64,000 nucleotides of DNA from Marinicauda algicola (GTDB taxonomy: Bacteria; Pseudomonadota; Alphaproteobacteria; Caulobacterales; Maricaulaceae), in NCBI RefSeq assembly GCF_017161425.1, contig NZ_CP071057.1:1054001-1118000 (forward strand), given 5' to 3'. A program made the translations under genes and the position numbers. Below are positions 44,089 to 53,200 of this stretch, in pieces. The notes below the pieces were generated by a model that worked only from the letters and a program-made list of their open reading frames with translations, ran no database searches and had not been told where the DNA came from. How positions within the stretch are numbered: the first letter of the stretch is position 1; every line of letters starts with the position of its first letter.

Positions 44089-45287
44089 CATGCATGACTT
44101 GGCTTTACCTTCCTCCGGACGCGCTTCCGGAGCCGGAGACGCTTGTCTGTTCGGCCTCTCGCTCTGTTCTGGCGCCGGCGGCCTTGACCTCGGGCTCGCA
44201 ATCGCCTGCCCCGGATATCGTGCTGTGGGCTATGTCGAACGGGAAACCTACGCCGCAGCCATCCTCGTGGCGCGGATGGAAGACGCGACCCTGGATCCGG
44301 CGCCTGTCTGGGACGACCTTGCCACCTTTGACGGCCGCCCGTGGCGCGGCGCGGTGGACGTCGTCACTGCGGGCTACCCGTGCCAGCCGTTCAGCGTTGC
44401 AGGCAAACGTAAGGGATCGGACGATCCGCGCCATCTCTGGCCGCATGTCGCCCGAATTATCGCCGAGGCCGAGCCGCCCTTCGTCTTCCTCGAAAATGTC
44501 GCCCATCATCTCCGCCTCGGTTTCCCCGAAGTCGCCGCAGGACTGGTCGGCATGGGCTACCGCCTTGCGGCGGGCCTCTTCACAGCGGCGGAAGTCGGCG
44601 CTCCCCACAAACGCGAGCGTCTGTTCATCCTCGCCATTCGCGAGGGGGACGAGCTGGCCGACCCCGCGCGCTTGCTCTGGAACCCGGTCGAGTGGCGGGA
44701 ACCGGACGGAGATGCTGCGGCTTTGGCCGACGCCGAGGGCCAGTGCCAACGAAAACCGGCAGACGAAGCCGACGCCGTCGCAGGCGGCGGGCCAGCATGG
44801 GATGAACCTTGCGACGACGGCAGCACTTTGGCCGACGCCGCAGACCGACAGTTTTCGCAGTCGAGGTGGCGACAGGCGCGACGAGAAGGGTCTGGACCGC
44901 ATGGCGCGGGACTGGCCAACGCCGATGGCGAACGACGGCTGCAAGCCGAGCGCGGGCAACCGGCGGACGGCCGACCTGACCCATGCAGCGGTGATGTGGA
45001 TGACTCCCACGGCACGCGATCACAAGGATGGGGCGACCAGCCTTGCCAACACGCCGGTCAACGGCCTGCTTGGCCGCCAGGTCCTGGTGATGTCGATGAA
45101 TGGGAGCGATACCTCGCAATCGCGCCGGACCTTGAACCCGCTGTTCGTCGAGGCGCTGATGGGCTGGCCCATCGGGTGGACCGGCTTCGCCTCTGTGGCA
45201 ACGGAGTGGTCCCGTTGGTTGCAGCGCATGCGCTCAGAACTCTGGCGGCTGAACTGCTGGCCGATGAATGACGGGGTGCCGGCATGA
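44085..45287 (+). other. Overlapping +1-frame reading frame across the cytosine methyltransferase gene
   Basis: A 400-codon frame is open along the full length of the methyltransferase gene in another register. Its C-terminal half has a regular pattern: WPTP at 44655, 44724, 44829 and 44913, then WMTPTARDHKDG, NGLLGRQ, LNPLFVEALMGWPIGWTGF and a final basic RWLQRMRSELWRL. The WPTP codons coincide with LADx codons of the methyltransferase (TGGCCGAC read in two registers). From memory, phage proteins with WPTP repeats and an LNPxFVExLMGWPxGWT ending are annotated as separate proteins elsewhere. Either this is true dual coding or a long-standing annotation shadow; the sequence alone cannot decide. 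Confidence 0.35.
44090..45271 (+). CDS. dcm: C5-cytosine DNA methyltransferase
   Basis: A 393-residue enzyme. Motif I is LCSGAGGLDLGLAI, motif IV is GYPCQPFSVAGKR with the nucleophile Cys98, motif VI is VFLENVAHH, motif VIII is APHKRERLFILAI, and the C-terminal motifs IX/X are VDRLRLCGNGVVPLVAAHAL. Between residues 188 and 290 lies a low-complexity Ala/Asp/Gly-rich insert with repeats LADP, LADA, LADA, LANA in the target-recognition region, common in phage enzymes. It forms an apparent operon with the ParB-methyltransferase. A second frame is open through the whole gene (see separate entry). Confidence 0.92.
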   Translation: MHDLALPSSGRASGAGDACLFGLSLCSGAGGLDLGLAIACPGYRAVGYVERETYAAAILVARMEDATLDPAPVWDDLATFDGRPWRGAVDVVTAGYPCQPFSVAGKRKGSDDPRHLWPHVARIIAEAEPPFVFLENVAHHLRLGFPEVAAGLVGMGYRLAAGLFTAAEVGAPHKRERLFILAIREGDELADPARLLWNPVEWREPDGDAAALADAEGQCQRKPADEADAVAGGGPAWDEPCDDGSTLADAADRQFSQSRWRQARREGSGPHGAGLANADGERRLQAERGQPADGRPDPCSGDVDDSHGTRSQGWGDQPCQHAGQRPAWPPGPGDVDEWERYLAIAPDLEPAVRRGADGLAHRVDRLRLCGNGVVPLVAAHALRTLAAELLADE

Positions 45288-45556
45288 AACAGAGCCGCGC
45301 CATGTCTCTCGTCGAGTCCCTTGCCAATGTCGCCGTTGGCTACGGCGTGGCGGTGGTGACCCAGATCCTGATCTTTCCGATCTTCGGTCTGCACACCACG
45401 CTAGCGCAGAACCTTATGATGCCCACGACGCGCACGCCGCGCGAGGGCACCAAGCAGGCCGCGCTGATCGCCATGCTCCGCGCGCCGGGAGGCGCGACCG
45501 TCGCTGAGATTGTCGCGGCCACCGGCTGGCAGCCGCCCCAACGCCCCGGTGTGTAG
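45284..45556 (+). pseudogene. DUF7220-DUF3489 chimeric reading frame
   Basis: A 90-residue frame built from two families. Residues 1-44 (MKQSRAMSLVESLANVAVGY, then a membrane helix VAVVTQILIFPIFGL) match the start of DUF7220 phage membrane proteins. Residues 52-84 (TPREGTKQAALIAMLRAPGG, ATVAEIVAATGWQP) match DUF3489, an HTH-like protein, which is itself cut off after GWQP where the family continues HTVRG. A deletion therefore joined two genes near 45420 and a second break lies near 45540. Confidence 0.65.
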
Positions 45557-45858
45557 AGCGGATCGACCTTCACGAGGCGTTCGGGAGCCTTGCGTTTCTG
45601 ATCGGCGCGCCCAAGCCGCTTAAGGCAGGCCTTGACCGTTTCGAGGTTGTCTTCGGTGGGGTCCAGCGCGATAGCCCCGTGAAGATGAGGCGACTCATCT
45701 ACGCCCTGTTCCAGCACGAAGTAGAAGTCCACCGGCTGACCGAAGGCCTTCTTGAGGCTCTTATAGAGCTGATCCTGGAAGCGCCGACGCGGGCGCAAGC
45801 GGGCGACCGGATCGCGTCGGCCGATGCTCGTGCCATCGGGGCTCAGGTCAATGGGCAT
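45340..45858 (-). pseudogene. Remnant of an HUH-type replication or relaxase protein
   Basis: About 100 residues at the 5' end of this frame (45555-45858) look like a rolling-circle replication or plasmid protein: FQDQLYKSLKKAFGQPVDFY, FVLEQGVDESPHLHGAIALD with an HUH metal motif (HLH, codons 45679-45687), and LVKVDPLYTPGRWGG. The catalytic Tyr region that should follow is missing: beyond about 45550 the frame is simply antisense to the DUF3489 remnant. It is likely nonfunctional debris of a replication gene. Confidence 0.55.
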
Positions 45859-45916
45859 GTTGGTTACGGGAAGCGCTTTACGTTGACGCGATCAGGGTCA
45901 TTGAGGCCGAAAATTT

Positions 45917-47680
45917 CTAGGACTTCCTCGCTCTCCGACTCTCCGGAAGCAAGTGGTCAAGGTGAACGCCCTCAAAGCGGAGGGCCTTCATGTGAGGGGT
46001 CAGCTCTTCGATTCCGGGCTGGTGCAGGTATGTCTTGTCCATACCGGATTGCTCGTGCCCCAAGATGAAATTCTGAACCTGCGTGGGGACCCCTTGGCGC
46101 ATCATTTCGCCCTTCATGAAGTGCCTGAACGAGTGGAAGCTCGGTGCGGGTTCGTGCTCGGCCACTGCCTTGCAAATCTTCTCATTGAAATTCCGCTGAC
46201 TGCGACTGTCGGAATACCGCTTATTGGCGGCCCGCTTCCATTGCGGGAACAGGCGAGGCGATCCGCTCGCTTTAATGCGGCGGACGTACTCACCGAAGCC
46301 GAGAGTGAGCAAATGCGGATGGATCGGCACAAGGCGATACGCGGCGGCAGTCTTCAGTGAGCTATCGGCATCGTCTGGATCGAGGTCTATCCGGAAATAG
46401 GGGTGAGCCGATGCTTCCTTGACCCGATCCATTGTGAGCTGTGCGATCTCGGATGCTCGTGCGCCGGTGAAGAGAGCAATGAGCGGTGCCCAATACCTAT
46501 GATCATCAAGCAGCACCGATCCGGGCTGATTGATACGCGTTTCACTCTTGCATCCTGTGAAGACAGGAAGCATGAACAACGCGTTCAGCTCAGTCCTGGT
46601 GAAGGGGCGGCGGGGGCGAGACCCCTTCGATTTCGGTTGCGGCACTTTGATCCGTTCGGCTGGATTGTGCTCGATCTCTCCGATGAAAACGCCATGCGCG
46701 AAGAGCCGGCCCAAGGCTGCAAGATAACCATTACGGACGGTATTGGGTGACAGTCTGCGCTTCGGCTCAGTGTCGTCCCGGTCCGCTCTGTGTCCGTGAT
46801 AGACTTCCTGCTTCAGAAGGCTTTCGACCCACGCACGGACATGCGTAGCATCAATTTTCTGAACCGGTAGATCGCCGTGAAGCTCGATGAAGCTATCCAC
46901 CGCCAGCCGGAGCTTCTTTGACCAGTCTGCGCTGAAATCCGTAGTTTCAGAATACCGATCAAGAAGGTCTCGAAGCTTCATTGTTTCCCTTACGGGATGC
47001 TTCTCAGGCGCTTCTTGGAGCCACTCGCGAACAGGCGGCGGTTCAAGCCGCCCTTTCTGATGGAAGCGGGTAATTACCTCGTAGGCGTCGACCGTCGCCT
47101 CAAGGAACTTCTCGCAGAAATCTTCGAACTGCGGGTGACTGTCCGGGTCCATGATCCCTTCTGCCTGCATCGCTGCGCGCACATCGTCCATCACCGCGCG
47201 GTAGTCACGCTTTTCGAGTGCGAGATACAGGGGGATGTTGTCGCCGCCGAGACGATTCTCATCCCATTCCTCTAGCCATTCGCCAGCAAGCCCGTCTGGA
47301 TCGCGACTTGCTGCGCGACGATACTTCGCATCATTCCCCACCAGCGCGCGCCAGAGACGATGCGCGCGGTACACGATGACCTCCGGCGGCAGCGTGGCAG
47401 TCTGATCAATCAGCTTGGGGCGGTAGCGCTTGGCCTCTTCAGCTTCTGAGCGTGGACCGCCGCCGATCAGCTCAAGTTCCGCCAGCCGGATTTTGCCGTC
47501 GTACTCCTTCAGGGCTTCATTCACGCGCCTTACGGCCACCTCATAGCTGGCGGTTTCGAGCGACCTTTGCACGAATTGCTTCCCACCGAACACGAGGGTC
47601 GCGCGCAGGGCCTCCGGGACCCGCTTCTTGAACTGGTAGACTCCGTTTCGGATGATGGTGTTGGGAATTTTCTTGGGCAT
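45917..47680 (-). CDS. Tyrosine-type site-specific integrase
   Basis: A 587-residue integrase. The N-terminus (IPNTIIRNGVYQFKKRVPEA) is a DUF6538-like arm domain; a SAM-like core-binding domain lies around residues 255-345. The catalytic domain shows the first Arg in TGARASEIAQLTMDRV, HxxR in SFHSFRHFMKGEM, the GH in ILGHEQSG and the Tyr nucleophile in DKTYLHQPG. The gene is visibly less GC-rich than its core neighbours, a sign of foreign origin. It marks the right side of the island and is transcribed into it. Inverted repeats lie directly upstream. Confidence 0.94.
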   Translation of the reverse strand: MPKKIPNTIIRNGVYQFKKRVPEALRATLVFGGKQFVQRSLETASYEVAVRRVNEALKEYDGKIRLAELELIGGGPRSEAEEAKRYRPKLIDQTATLPPEVIVYRAHRLWRALVGNDAKYRRAASRDPDGLAGEWLEEWDENRLGGDNIPLYLALEKRDYRAVMDDVRAAMQAEGIMDPDSHPQFEDFCEKFLEATVDAYEVITRFHQKGRLEPPPVREWLQEAPEKHPVRETMKLRDLLDRYSETTDFSADWSKKLRLAVDSFIELHGDLPVQKIDATHVRAWVESLLKQEVYHGHRADRDDTEPKRRLSPNTVRNGYLAALGRLFAHGVFIGEIEHNPAERIKVPQPKSKGSRPRRPFTRTELNALFMLPVFTGCKSETRINQPGSVLLDDHRYWAPLIALFTGARASEIAQLTMDRVKEASAHPYFRIDLDPDDADSSLKTAAAYRLVPIHPHLLTLGFGEYVRRIKASGSPRLFPQWKRAANKRYSDSRSQRNFNEKICKAVAEHEPAPSFHSFRHFMKGEMMRQGVPTQVQNFILGHEQSGMDKTYLHQPGIEELTPHMKALRFEGVHLDHLLPESRRARKS

Positions 47681-47687
47681 CGTTGTG

Positions 47688-47719
47688 TCGCGTCATGTGT
47701 GACAAGTTGTGTGACGCGA
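47688..47719. repeat. Inverted repeat upstream of the integrase gene
   Basis: TCGCGTCA (47688-47695) and TGACGCGA (47712-47719) are perfect inverted copies, with the partial direct repeats TGTGTGAC/TGTGTGAC between them. The position immediately before the integrase start fits an integrase or excisionase arm site, or an operator. Confidence 0.55.
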
Positions 47720-47747
47720 AAAGCCGCATTTCTATTGCTTCGTCAAT

Positions 47748-47767
47748 GGCCTATGTGTGCATAGGCC
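47748..47767. repeat. Perfect 8-bp hairpin at the island edge
   Basis: GGCCTATG-TGTG-CATAGGCC, a perfect stem with a four-base loop. It lies just outside the integrase and close to where the base composition returns to the core pattern. It may be part of the attachment site; no T-run follows, so it is not an obvious terminator. Confidence 0.45.
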
Positions 47768-48168
47768 TTGGAGGAAAAGTGACGGTGCGTCCCACCCTCA
47801 CCGCCAGATCTTGCCCGACATTTCCAGCGTCCGGGCCCGGCAAGCCAACGCCGGACGGAATTCTTCTCAGGCGGGCCCTTCCGGCGTTCCGGCGCGGTCG
47901 CGACATCCCGCGGCGACCTTCGGACCCGGAGAGGTTTCCCATGCGCCGTCAGGACGACCCGTCCTCCGGGGTCGTCGGCACGCGGGCCGATCCCGAGCCC
48001 GACGGCCGGCTCGACAAGCGCGCCTTCGGGCTGCAGATCGTTTTGTTCGCCCTGCCCTGCCTGGCGCCGCGAGTCCTGGAACCCTGACCCGCGCGACGCC
48101 AGGGAGGCAGCGCGCCGCGAAGCGTGCTATCGCCATCGCGGGCGCACGCTCGAGGGAGGACTGTCATC
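47768..48168. other. Core-side flank with one possible small gene
   Basis: No recognisable gene fills this stretch. A 9-bp inverted repeat AACGCCGGA/TCCGGCGTT lies at 47847-47888. A short frame at 47941-48087 (48 residues, starting MRRQDDPSSGVVGTRADPEP and ending in a hydrophobic FGLQIVLFALPCLAP) has GGAGAGG before its ATG and could be a small membrane protein, but nothing else supports it. Confidence 0.4.
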
Positions 48169-48615
48169 ATGGACGAGATGCGATCTTCGGACCGGTACGG
48201 GCTGCGGCTGATGCAGCTCGGCGCGGTCCTGTTCGTGCTGGGCTTGCTGTCCGGCTTCGTGACGGGGGCGATGGAGAACCCGCGCATGGGGCTGTCGGCC
48301 CATCTTCAGGGCATCACCAACGGCACTTTCCTGCTCGCCGCCGGAGCGGTGTGGGGGCGGGTCCAGCTGCCAGGGACGCTCAAGGCTCTCGCCTTCTGGC
48401 TCTTCGCGGCCGGCACGACGGGCAACTGGCTCACCGTCCAGCTCGCCGCGCTGTGGGGCGCGGGATCGATGATGCCGCTGGCCGCGCCGGGCTTCGTGGC
48501 GGAGCCCTGGCAGGAGCAGGTGGTCACCGCGGGCCTCCTCGCGGTCTCGGTGACCATGCTCGCGGGCGGCGTGCTGCTGGCGGCGGGGCTGCTGCGCCCA
48601 CAGCGCTCGCAATAG
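48169..48615 (+). CDS. Hydroxylaminobenzene mutase-like membrane protein
   Basis: A 148-residue protein with four predicted helices. LMQLGAVLFVLGLLSGFVTG, MGLSAHLQGITNGTFLLAAG and the TTGNWLTVQLAALWGAGSMM segment resemble HabA/HabB hydroxylaminobenzene mutases, which isomerise hydroxylaminobenzene to 2-aminophenol. Most relatives in genomes without nitroarene pathways have unknown roles. A strong GGGAGGA site precedes the ATG. It is a single gene. Confidence 0.75.
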   Translation: MDEMRSSDRYGLRLMQLGAVLFVLGLLSGFVTGAMENPRMGLSAHLQGITNGTFLLAAGAVWGRVQLPGTLKALAFWLFAAGTTGNWLTVQLAALWGAGSMMPLAAPGFVAEPWQEQVVTAGLLAVSVTMLAGGVLLAAGLLRPQRSQ

Positions 48616-48768
48616 CGCCACCAGCCCCGGAGTGACGGCGAGGACGAGGACGCCGGGCACGATCGCGGTCCCGAGGGTCGCTGGAGCGCCTCCCCCGGCC
48701 TGTCCTGCCGGTTCCGACGCCGCGCCCCCGCCCCGCTTCCGGGGAGGGATTTTCCGGTTTTCCTTGCC

Positions 48769-48809
48769 TGTCCGGACATTCCCGGCTCTGCTGCGGACCT
48801 GTCCGGACA
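48769..48809. promoter_or_regulatory. Twin palindromes upstream of the MFS gene
   Basis: The perfect 10-bp palindrome TGTCCGGACA occurs twice (48769-48778 and 48800-48809), each as part of CCTGTCCGGACAT, with centres 31 bp apart, about three helical turns. This is the pattern of a cooperative dimeric repressor or activator site controlling the MFS gene that begins 55 bp downstream. No regulator gene is adjacent. Confidence 0.6.
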
Positions 48810-48864
48810 TGCGCGGCGCGACAGACCGCCGGCCGGACACGCCTTTGGAACGGGGAGGAAATCC

Positions 48865-50208
48865 GTGGTCGCAACGACACCGGCCGAAGAGGCCGAGGAG
48901 AACCGCACGCTGTCCGCACCGCACCGGCGCTACGCGCTGAGCGTCCTGCTGGTCATCTACATCTTCAATTTCCTCGACCGGCAGGTGGTCAACATCGTCG
49001 CCGAGCCGATCAAGATCGATCTAGGACTGTCCGATTCCCAGCTCGGCATGCTGACCGGGCTCGCCTTCGCGCTGTTCTACACGGTGATGGGCCTTCCCAT
49101 CGCGCGCCTGGCCGAGCGGCAGAACCGCGTGAAGATCATCTCCGCCGCGGTAGCGGTCTGGAGCGCCTTCACGGTGGCGTGCGGACTGGCGGCGAACTTC
49201 ATCCAGCTGCTCCTGGCGCGCGTCGGGGTCGGTGTCGGGGAAGCCGGCTGCACGCCGCCTGCCCACTCCCTGATCTCCGACTACGTGCCGCGCGAGAAGC
49301 GCGCCGGCGCGCTCGCCTTCTATTCCCTCGGCATTCCGCTCGGCTCGCTCGCGGGGATGGCGCTCGGCGGGCTGGTCGCCGACGCCTGGGGCTGGCGGGC
49401 GGCCTTCTTCATCGCCGGGGCGCCGGGCGTGATCCTGGCGATCCTGGCCTGGCTGACCCTTCCCGAGGTCCGCAAGCCGGCCGAGCGCGGCGCGGTGCAT
49501 ACCGGCCCGAGCCTCGGCGACGCGGTCGCCGAGCTGCGCTCGAAATCCGCCTTCTGGTGGATCGCGGTCGGCACCTCGATCAAGGCGATGATCGCCTACG
49601 GCCACATCGCCTTCTACGGCTCCTTCTACCTCAGGAACCATGGCGAGGGCCTGGCCGGGATCTCCAGCGCCCTGACCGAGGCGACCGGCATAGCGCTCGG
49701 ACCGATCGGCTTCATCGGACTCGTGCTCGGGCTGCTCATCGGCGTGTTCGGCGCGATCGGCGCGTTTCTCGGCGGGATGCTCAGCGACCGCTACGCGATG
49801 CGCGACGCGCGCGCCTACGTCTTCATCCCGGCGCTCGCCGCAGGGCTGTCCCTGCCCCCCTTCATCTGGGCGATGCTGACCGGCTCGACCGTGCTGTCCC
49901 TGACCCTCCTCGCCATCCCCGTCCTGCTGAGTTCGGTCTGGTACGGCCCCGTCTATGCGGCGGTGCAGAGCCTCGTCCAGCCGCGCACGCGGGCGACGGC
50001 CTCGGCCGTGCTGCTCTTCGTGGTCAACCTGGTCGGTCTCGGCATCGGGCCGCTCTTCGTCGGCATCGTCAGCGACAGCTTCGCCGCCGCGATGGGCCCG
50101 GCCGAAGGCCTGCGCTGGTCGCTGATCGTGATCTCGCTGGCCGGCGTGATCGGCCTGGCCACCTTCCTCATGGCCTCGCGCCGGCTGCGCGAGCAGATCG
50201 TCAGCTAG
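48865..50208 (+). CDS. MFS transporter, Spinster-like
   Basis: A 447-residue 12-helix carrier. IYIFNFLDRQVVNIVAEPIK, LAERQNR (motif-A-like), LARVGVGVGEAGCTPPAHSL and YSLGIPLGSLAGMALGG mark the Spinster-like family, the same family as the carrier at 28-29.5 kb but without its long central loop. The start is GTG with GGGGAGGAAA upstream. The neighbouring amidohydrolase 83 bp downstream may act on the same class of compounds; this is inference from position only. Confidence 0.88.
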   Translation: MVATTPAEEAEENRTLSAPHRRYALSVLLVIYIFNFLDRQVVNIVAEPIKIDLGLSDSQLGMLTGLAFALFYTVMGLPIARLAERQNRVKIISAAVAVWSAFTVACGLAANFIQLLLARVGVGVGEAGCTPPAHSLISDYVPREKRAGALAFYSLGIPLGSLAGMALGGLVADAWGWRAAFFIAGAPGVILAILAWLTLPEVRKPAERGAVHTGPSLGDAVAELRSKSAFWWIAVGTSIKAMIAYGHIAFYGSFYLRNHGEGLAGISSALTEATGIALGPIGFIGLVLGLLIGVFGAIGAFLGGMLSDRYAMRDARAYVFIPALAAGLSLPPFIWAMLTGSTVLSLTLLAIPVLLSSVWYGPVYAAVQSLVQPRTRATASAVLLFVVNLVGLGIGPLFVGIVSDSFAAAMGPAEGLRWSLIVISLAGVIGLATFLMASRRLREQIVS

Positions 50209-50291
50209 GCAAGATGACAGAACGGTAATTGGCGCACCCGCCTGCCGGCACTAAGGTGCCCGCCAATGAATCCATTTAATCGGGGAAAATC

Positions 50292-53200
50292 ATGAGCTTC
50301 ACGAGCCTTCTTCTGGTCACCACGGCGGCCGCCGCCCTTGCCGGACCCGGCCACAACCATGGCGGCATCCCCGGCGCGACCTCGAGCCTGCAGGACGCCC
50401 CGGTCTCCGAACCGGCCGCGGCGGATACCGACGAAAGCTGGGACGTCAACGACCCGCCGATGGAGCGCCGGGAGATCGCCATCAACGTGACCGAGGGCAC
50501 GTGGATGAGCCTCGATGTCAGCCCGGACGGGCGCATCATCGCCTTCGACCTGCTCGGCGACATCTACACGATGCCGATCACCGGCGGCGTGGCGACGCCG
50601 ATCGCATCGGGCATGGCCTGGGAGATCCAGCCGCGCTTCTCCCCCGACGGCAGCCGGATCGCCTTCACCAGCGACCGCGCGGGCGGGGACAATATCTGGG
50701 TGATGGACGCCGACGGCAGCGACGCGCGCCAGATCTCGCAGGAGAGCTTCCGCCTGCTGAACTCCCCGGCCTGGCACCCGAACGGGCAGTACATCGCGGC
50801 GCGCAAGCACTTCACCACCTCGCGCTCGGCCGGCACCGGAGAGATCTGGCTCTACCATGTCGATGGCGGCAACGGGGTCCAGCTCGTCGAGCGCCCGAGC
50901 GAGGCCTTCCAGAAGGAACAGGGCGAGCCGGCCTTCTCCCCGGACGGGCGCTATGTCTACTTCACCCGCGCGGTGAGCCCGGGCAACACCTTCGCCTATG
51001 CCGAGGATTCCAACAGGGACGCCTTCAACATCCGGCGCTACGACATGGAGACCGGCGAGGTCGACACCGTGGTCTCCGGCCCCGGCGGCGCGGTGCGCCC
51101 GGAGCCCTCGCCTGACGGCAATTACCTCGCCTTCGTGCGCCGCGAGCGTACGCAGTCCATGCTCTACCTGAAGAACCTGCGCTCGGGCGAGGTGCGCCGG
51201 ATCCATGCCGATCTCGACCAGGACAACCAGGAGACCTGGGGCGTGAACGGCATGTATCCCACGATGGACTGGACCCCGGATTCCCGCTCGATCGTGTTCT
51301 GGGCCGGCGGCCGGATCAACCGCATCGACATCGAGACCGAAGAGGTCACGGTCATTCCCTTCGAGGTGAACGACACGCGCGAGATCGTCGACCCGATCCG
51401 CCCGCAGATCGAGGTCGCGCCGGACACGGTCGAGACCCGCATGACGCGCTTTGCCCGCGTCTCGCCCGAGGGCGACCGGGTGGTGTTCGAGAGCCTCGGC
51501 CGGCTCTGGATCAAGGACCTGCCGGACGGCGAGGCCCGCCCGCTCACCCGCGAGGGCGACGAGCGCCGCGAGCTCTTCCCCGACTGGTCTGCGGACGGGC
51601 GCACCATCGTGTTCGTGACCTGGGACGACCAGGATCTCGGTTCGATCCGCACCATCCGCGCCAATGGCCGCGGCGAGCGCGTCATCAGCCCCGAACCCGG
51701 CGTCTATCGCCGTCCGCGCTTCTCGCCCGACGGCGAGACCATCGTGTTCGAGAAGGACAGCGGCGGCTTCCTGACCGCGCCGGAATGGGGCGAGACGACG
51801 GGCATCTTCACGCTTGCCGCCGATGGCGGCGCGATGCACGAGGTCGCCGACAGCGGCTCGGCCCCGCATTTCAGCCCGGACGGGCAGCGCATCTTCCTCA
51901 CCCGCTCCGGCGAGAGCCGCCAGCTCGTCAGCGTCAATCTTGACGGCCTCGACGAGCGCGTGCACGCCAGCGCCGACCTGGTGGGCGAATACCAGGTCTC
52001 CCCGACAGGCACGCACGTCGCCTTCCGGGAGAACTACGACACCTATGTCATGCCGCTCCTGCCGGGGCCGCAGGGCCTCGCGGCCGGGCGCGGCGGCTCG
52101 GCGGTGCCGGTCGCGGAAGCCTCCGGCAACGGCTCGAGCTACATGCACTGGAGCGAGAACGGTGAGACCATCAACTGGTCGGTCGGTCCCGTGCTCTACT
52201 CGGCAAGCCTCGACGCCCTCTTCCCCGCGCCGGGCAGCGAGGAGGAATTCACCCCGCCCAAGGATGGCATCTCGCTGTCCATCACCGCGCCGGCCGCGCG
52301 TCCCGACGGCGTCGTCGCGCTCGTCGGCGCGCGCCTGATCACGATGGCCGGCGAGGATGGCGGCGTGATCGAGGACGGCGTCGTCGTCATCGAGGACAAC
52401 CGCATCGCAGCGGTCGGTCCGCGCGGCGAGGTGGCGATTCCCGCCGGCGCCAACGAGATCGACGTGACCGGACACACCATCACGCCGGGCTTCATCGATG
52501 CCCACGCCCACGGGCCGCAGGGCAATGACGAGATCATCCCGGAGCAGAACTGGTCGGCCATGGCCCATCTCGCGCTCGGCGTGACGACGATCCACGACCC
52601 GTCGAGCCAGGCGAGCCACATCTTCACCGCGGCCGAGTACCAGCGTGCCGGCCGGCTGCTGGCCCCGCGCACCTTCTCCACCGGCGAGATCATCTACGGC
52701 GCCCGCGCCCCGGGCTTCTACGCCCAGATCGACAGCCTGGACGACGCGCGCGAGCACGTCTTCCGCCTGGCGAGCCAGGGCGCCCACTCGGTGAAGAACT
52801 ATAACCAGCCGCGCCGCGACCAGCGCCAGCAGGTCGTCGCCGCCTCCCAGGAGGCCGGCATCATGAGCGTCGCCGAGGGCGGGTCGAACTACCACATGGA
52901 CATGGCGCTCGTGGCCGACGGCAACACGACGCTGGAGCACAACCTGCCTCCGTCCATGCTCTACGAGGATGTGCTGTCCATGTACGAGCAGTCCGACGTC
53001 GGCTACACGCCGACGCTCGCGGTGACCTATGGCGGCCTGGCCGGCGATCCCTACTGGCGCATGGAGATGGATGTCTGGCGCCATCCGATCCTGGCGGCCC
53101 ACGTTCCGCCGCGCTTGCTGGAAGCGAGCTCGGTGCGGCGTACCAAGGCCCCGGAGGAGGACTTCGTGGACGACGATGCGGCCAACACCGCGCGCCTGCT

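Noticed and set aside
36258-47767. Classic tRNA-flanked island with duplicated tRNA 3' end
   Set aside because: I searched the region after the integrase for TTCGAATCCCC or the acceptor stem sequence and found none, so direct tRNA-end duplication is not supported in this window.
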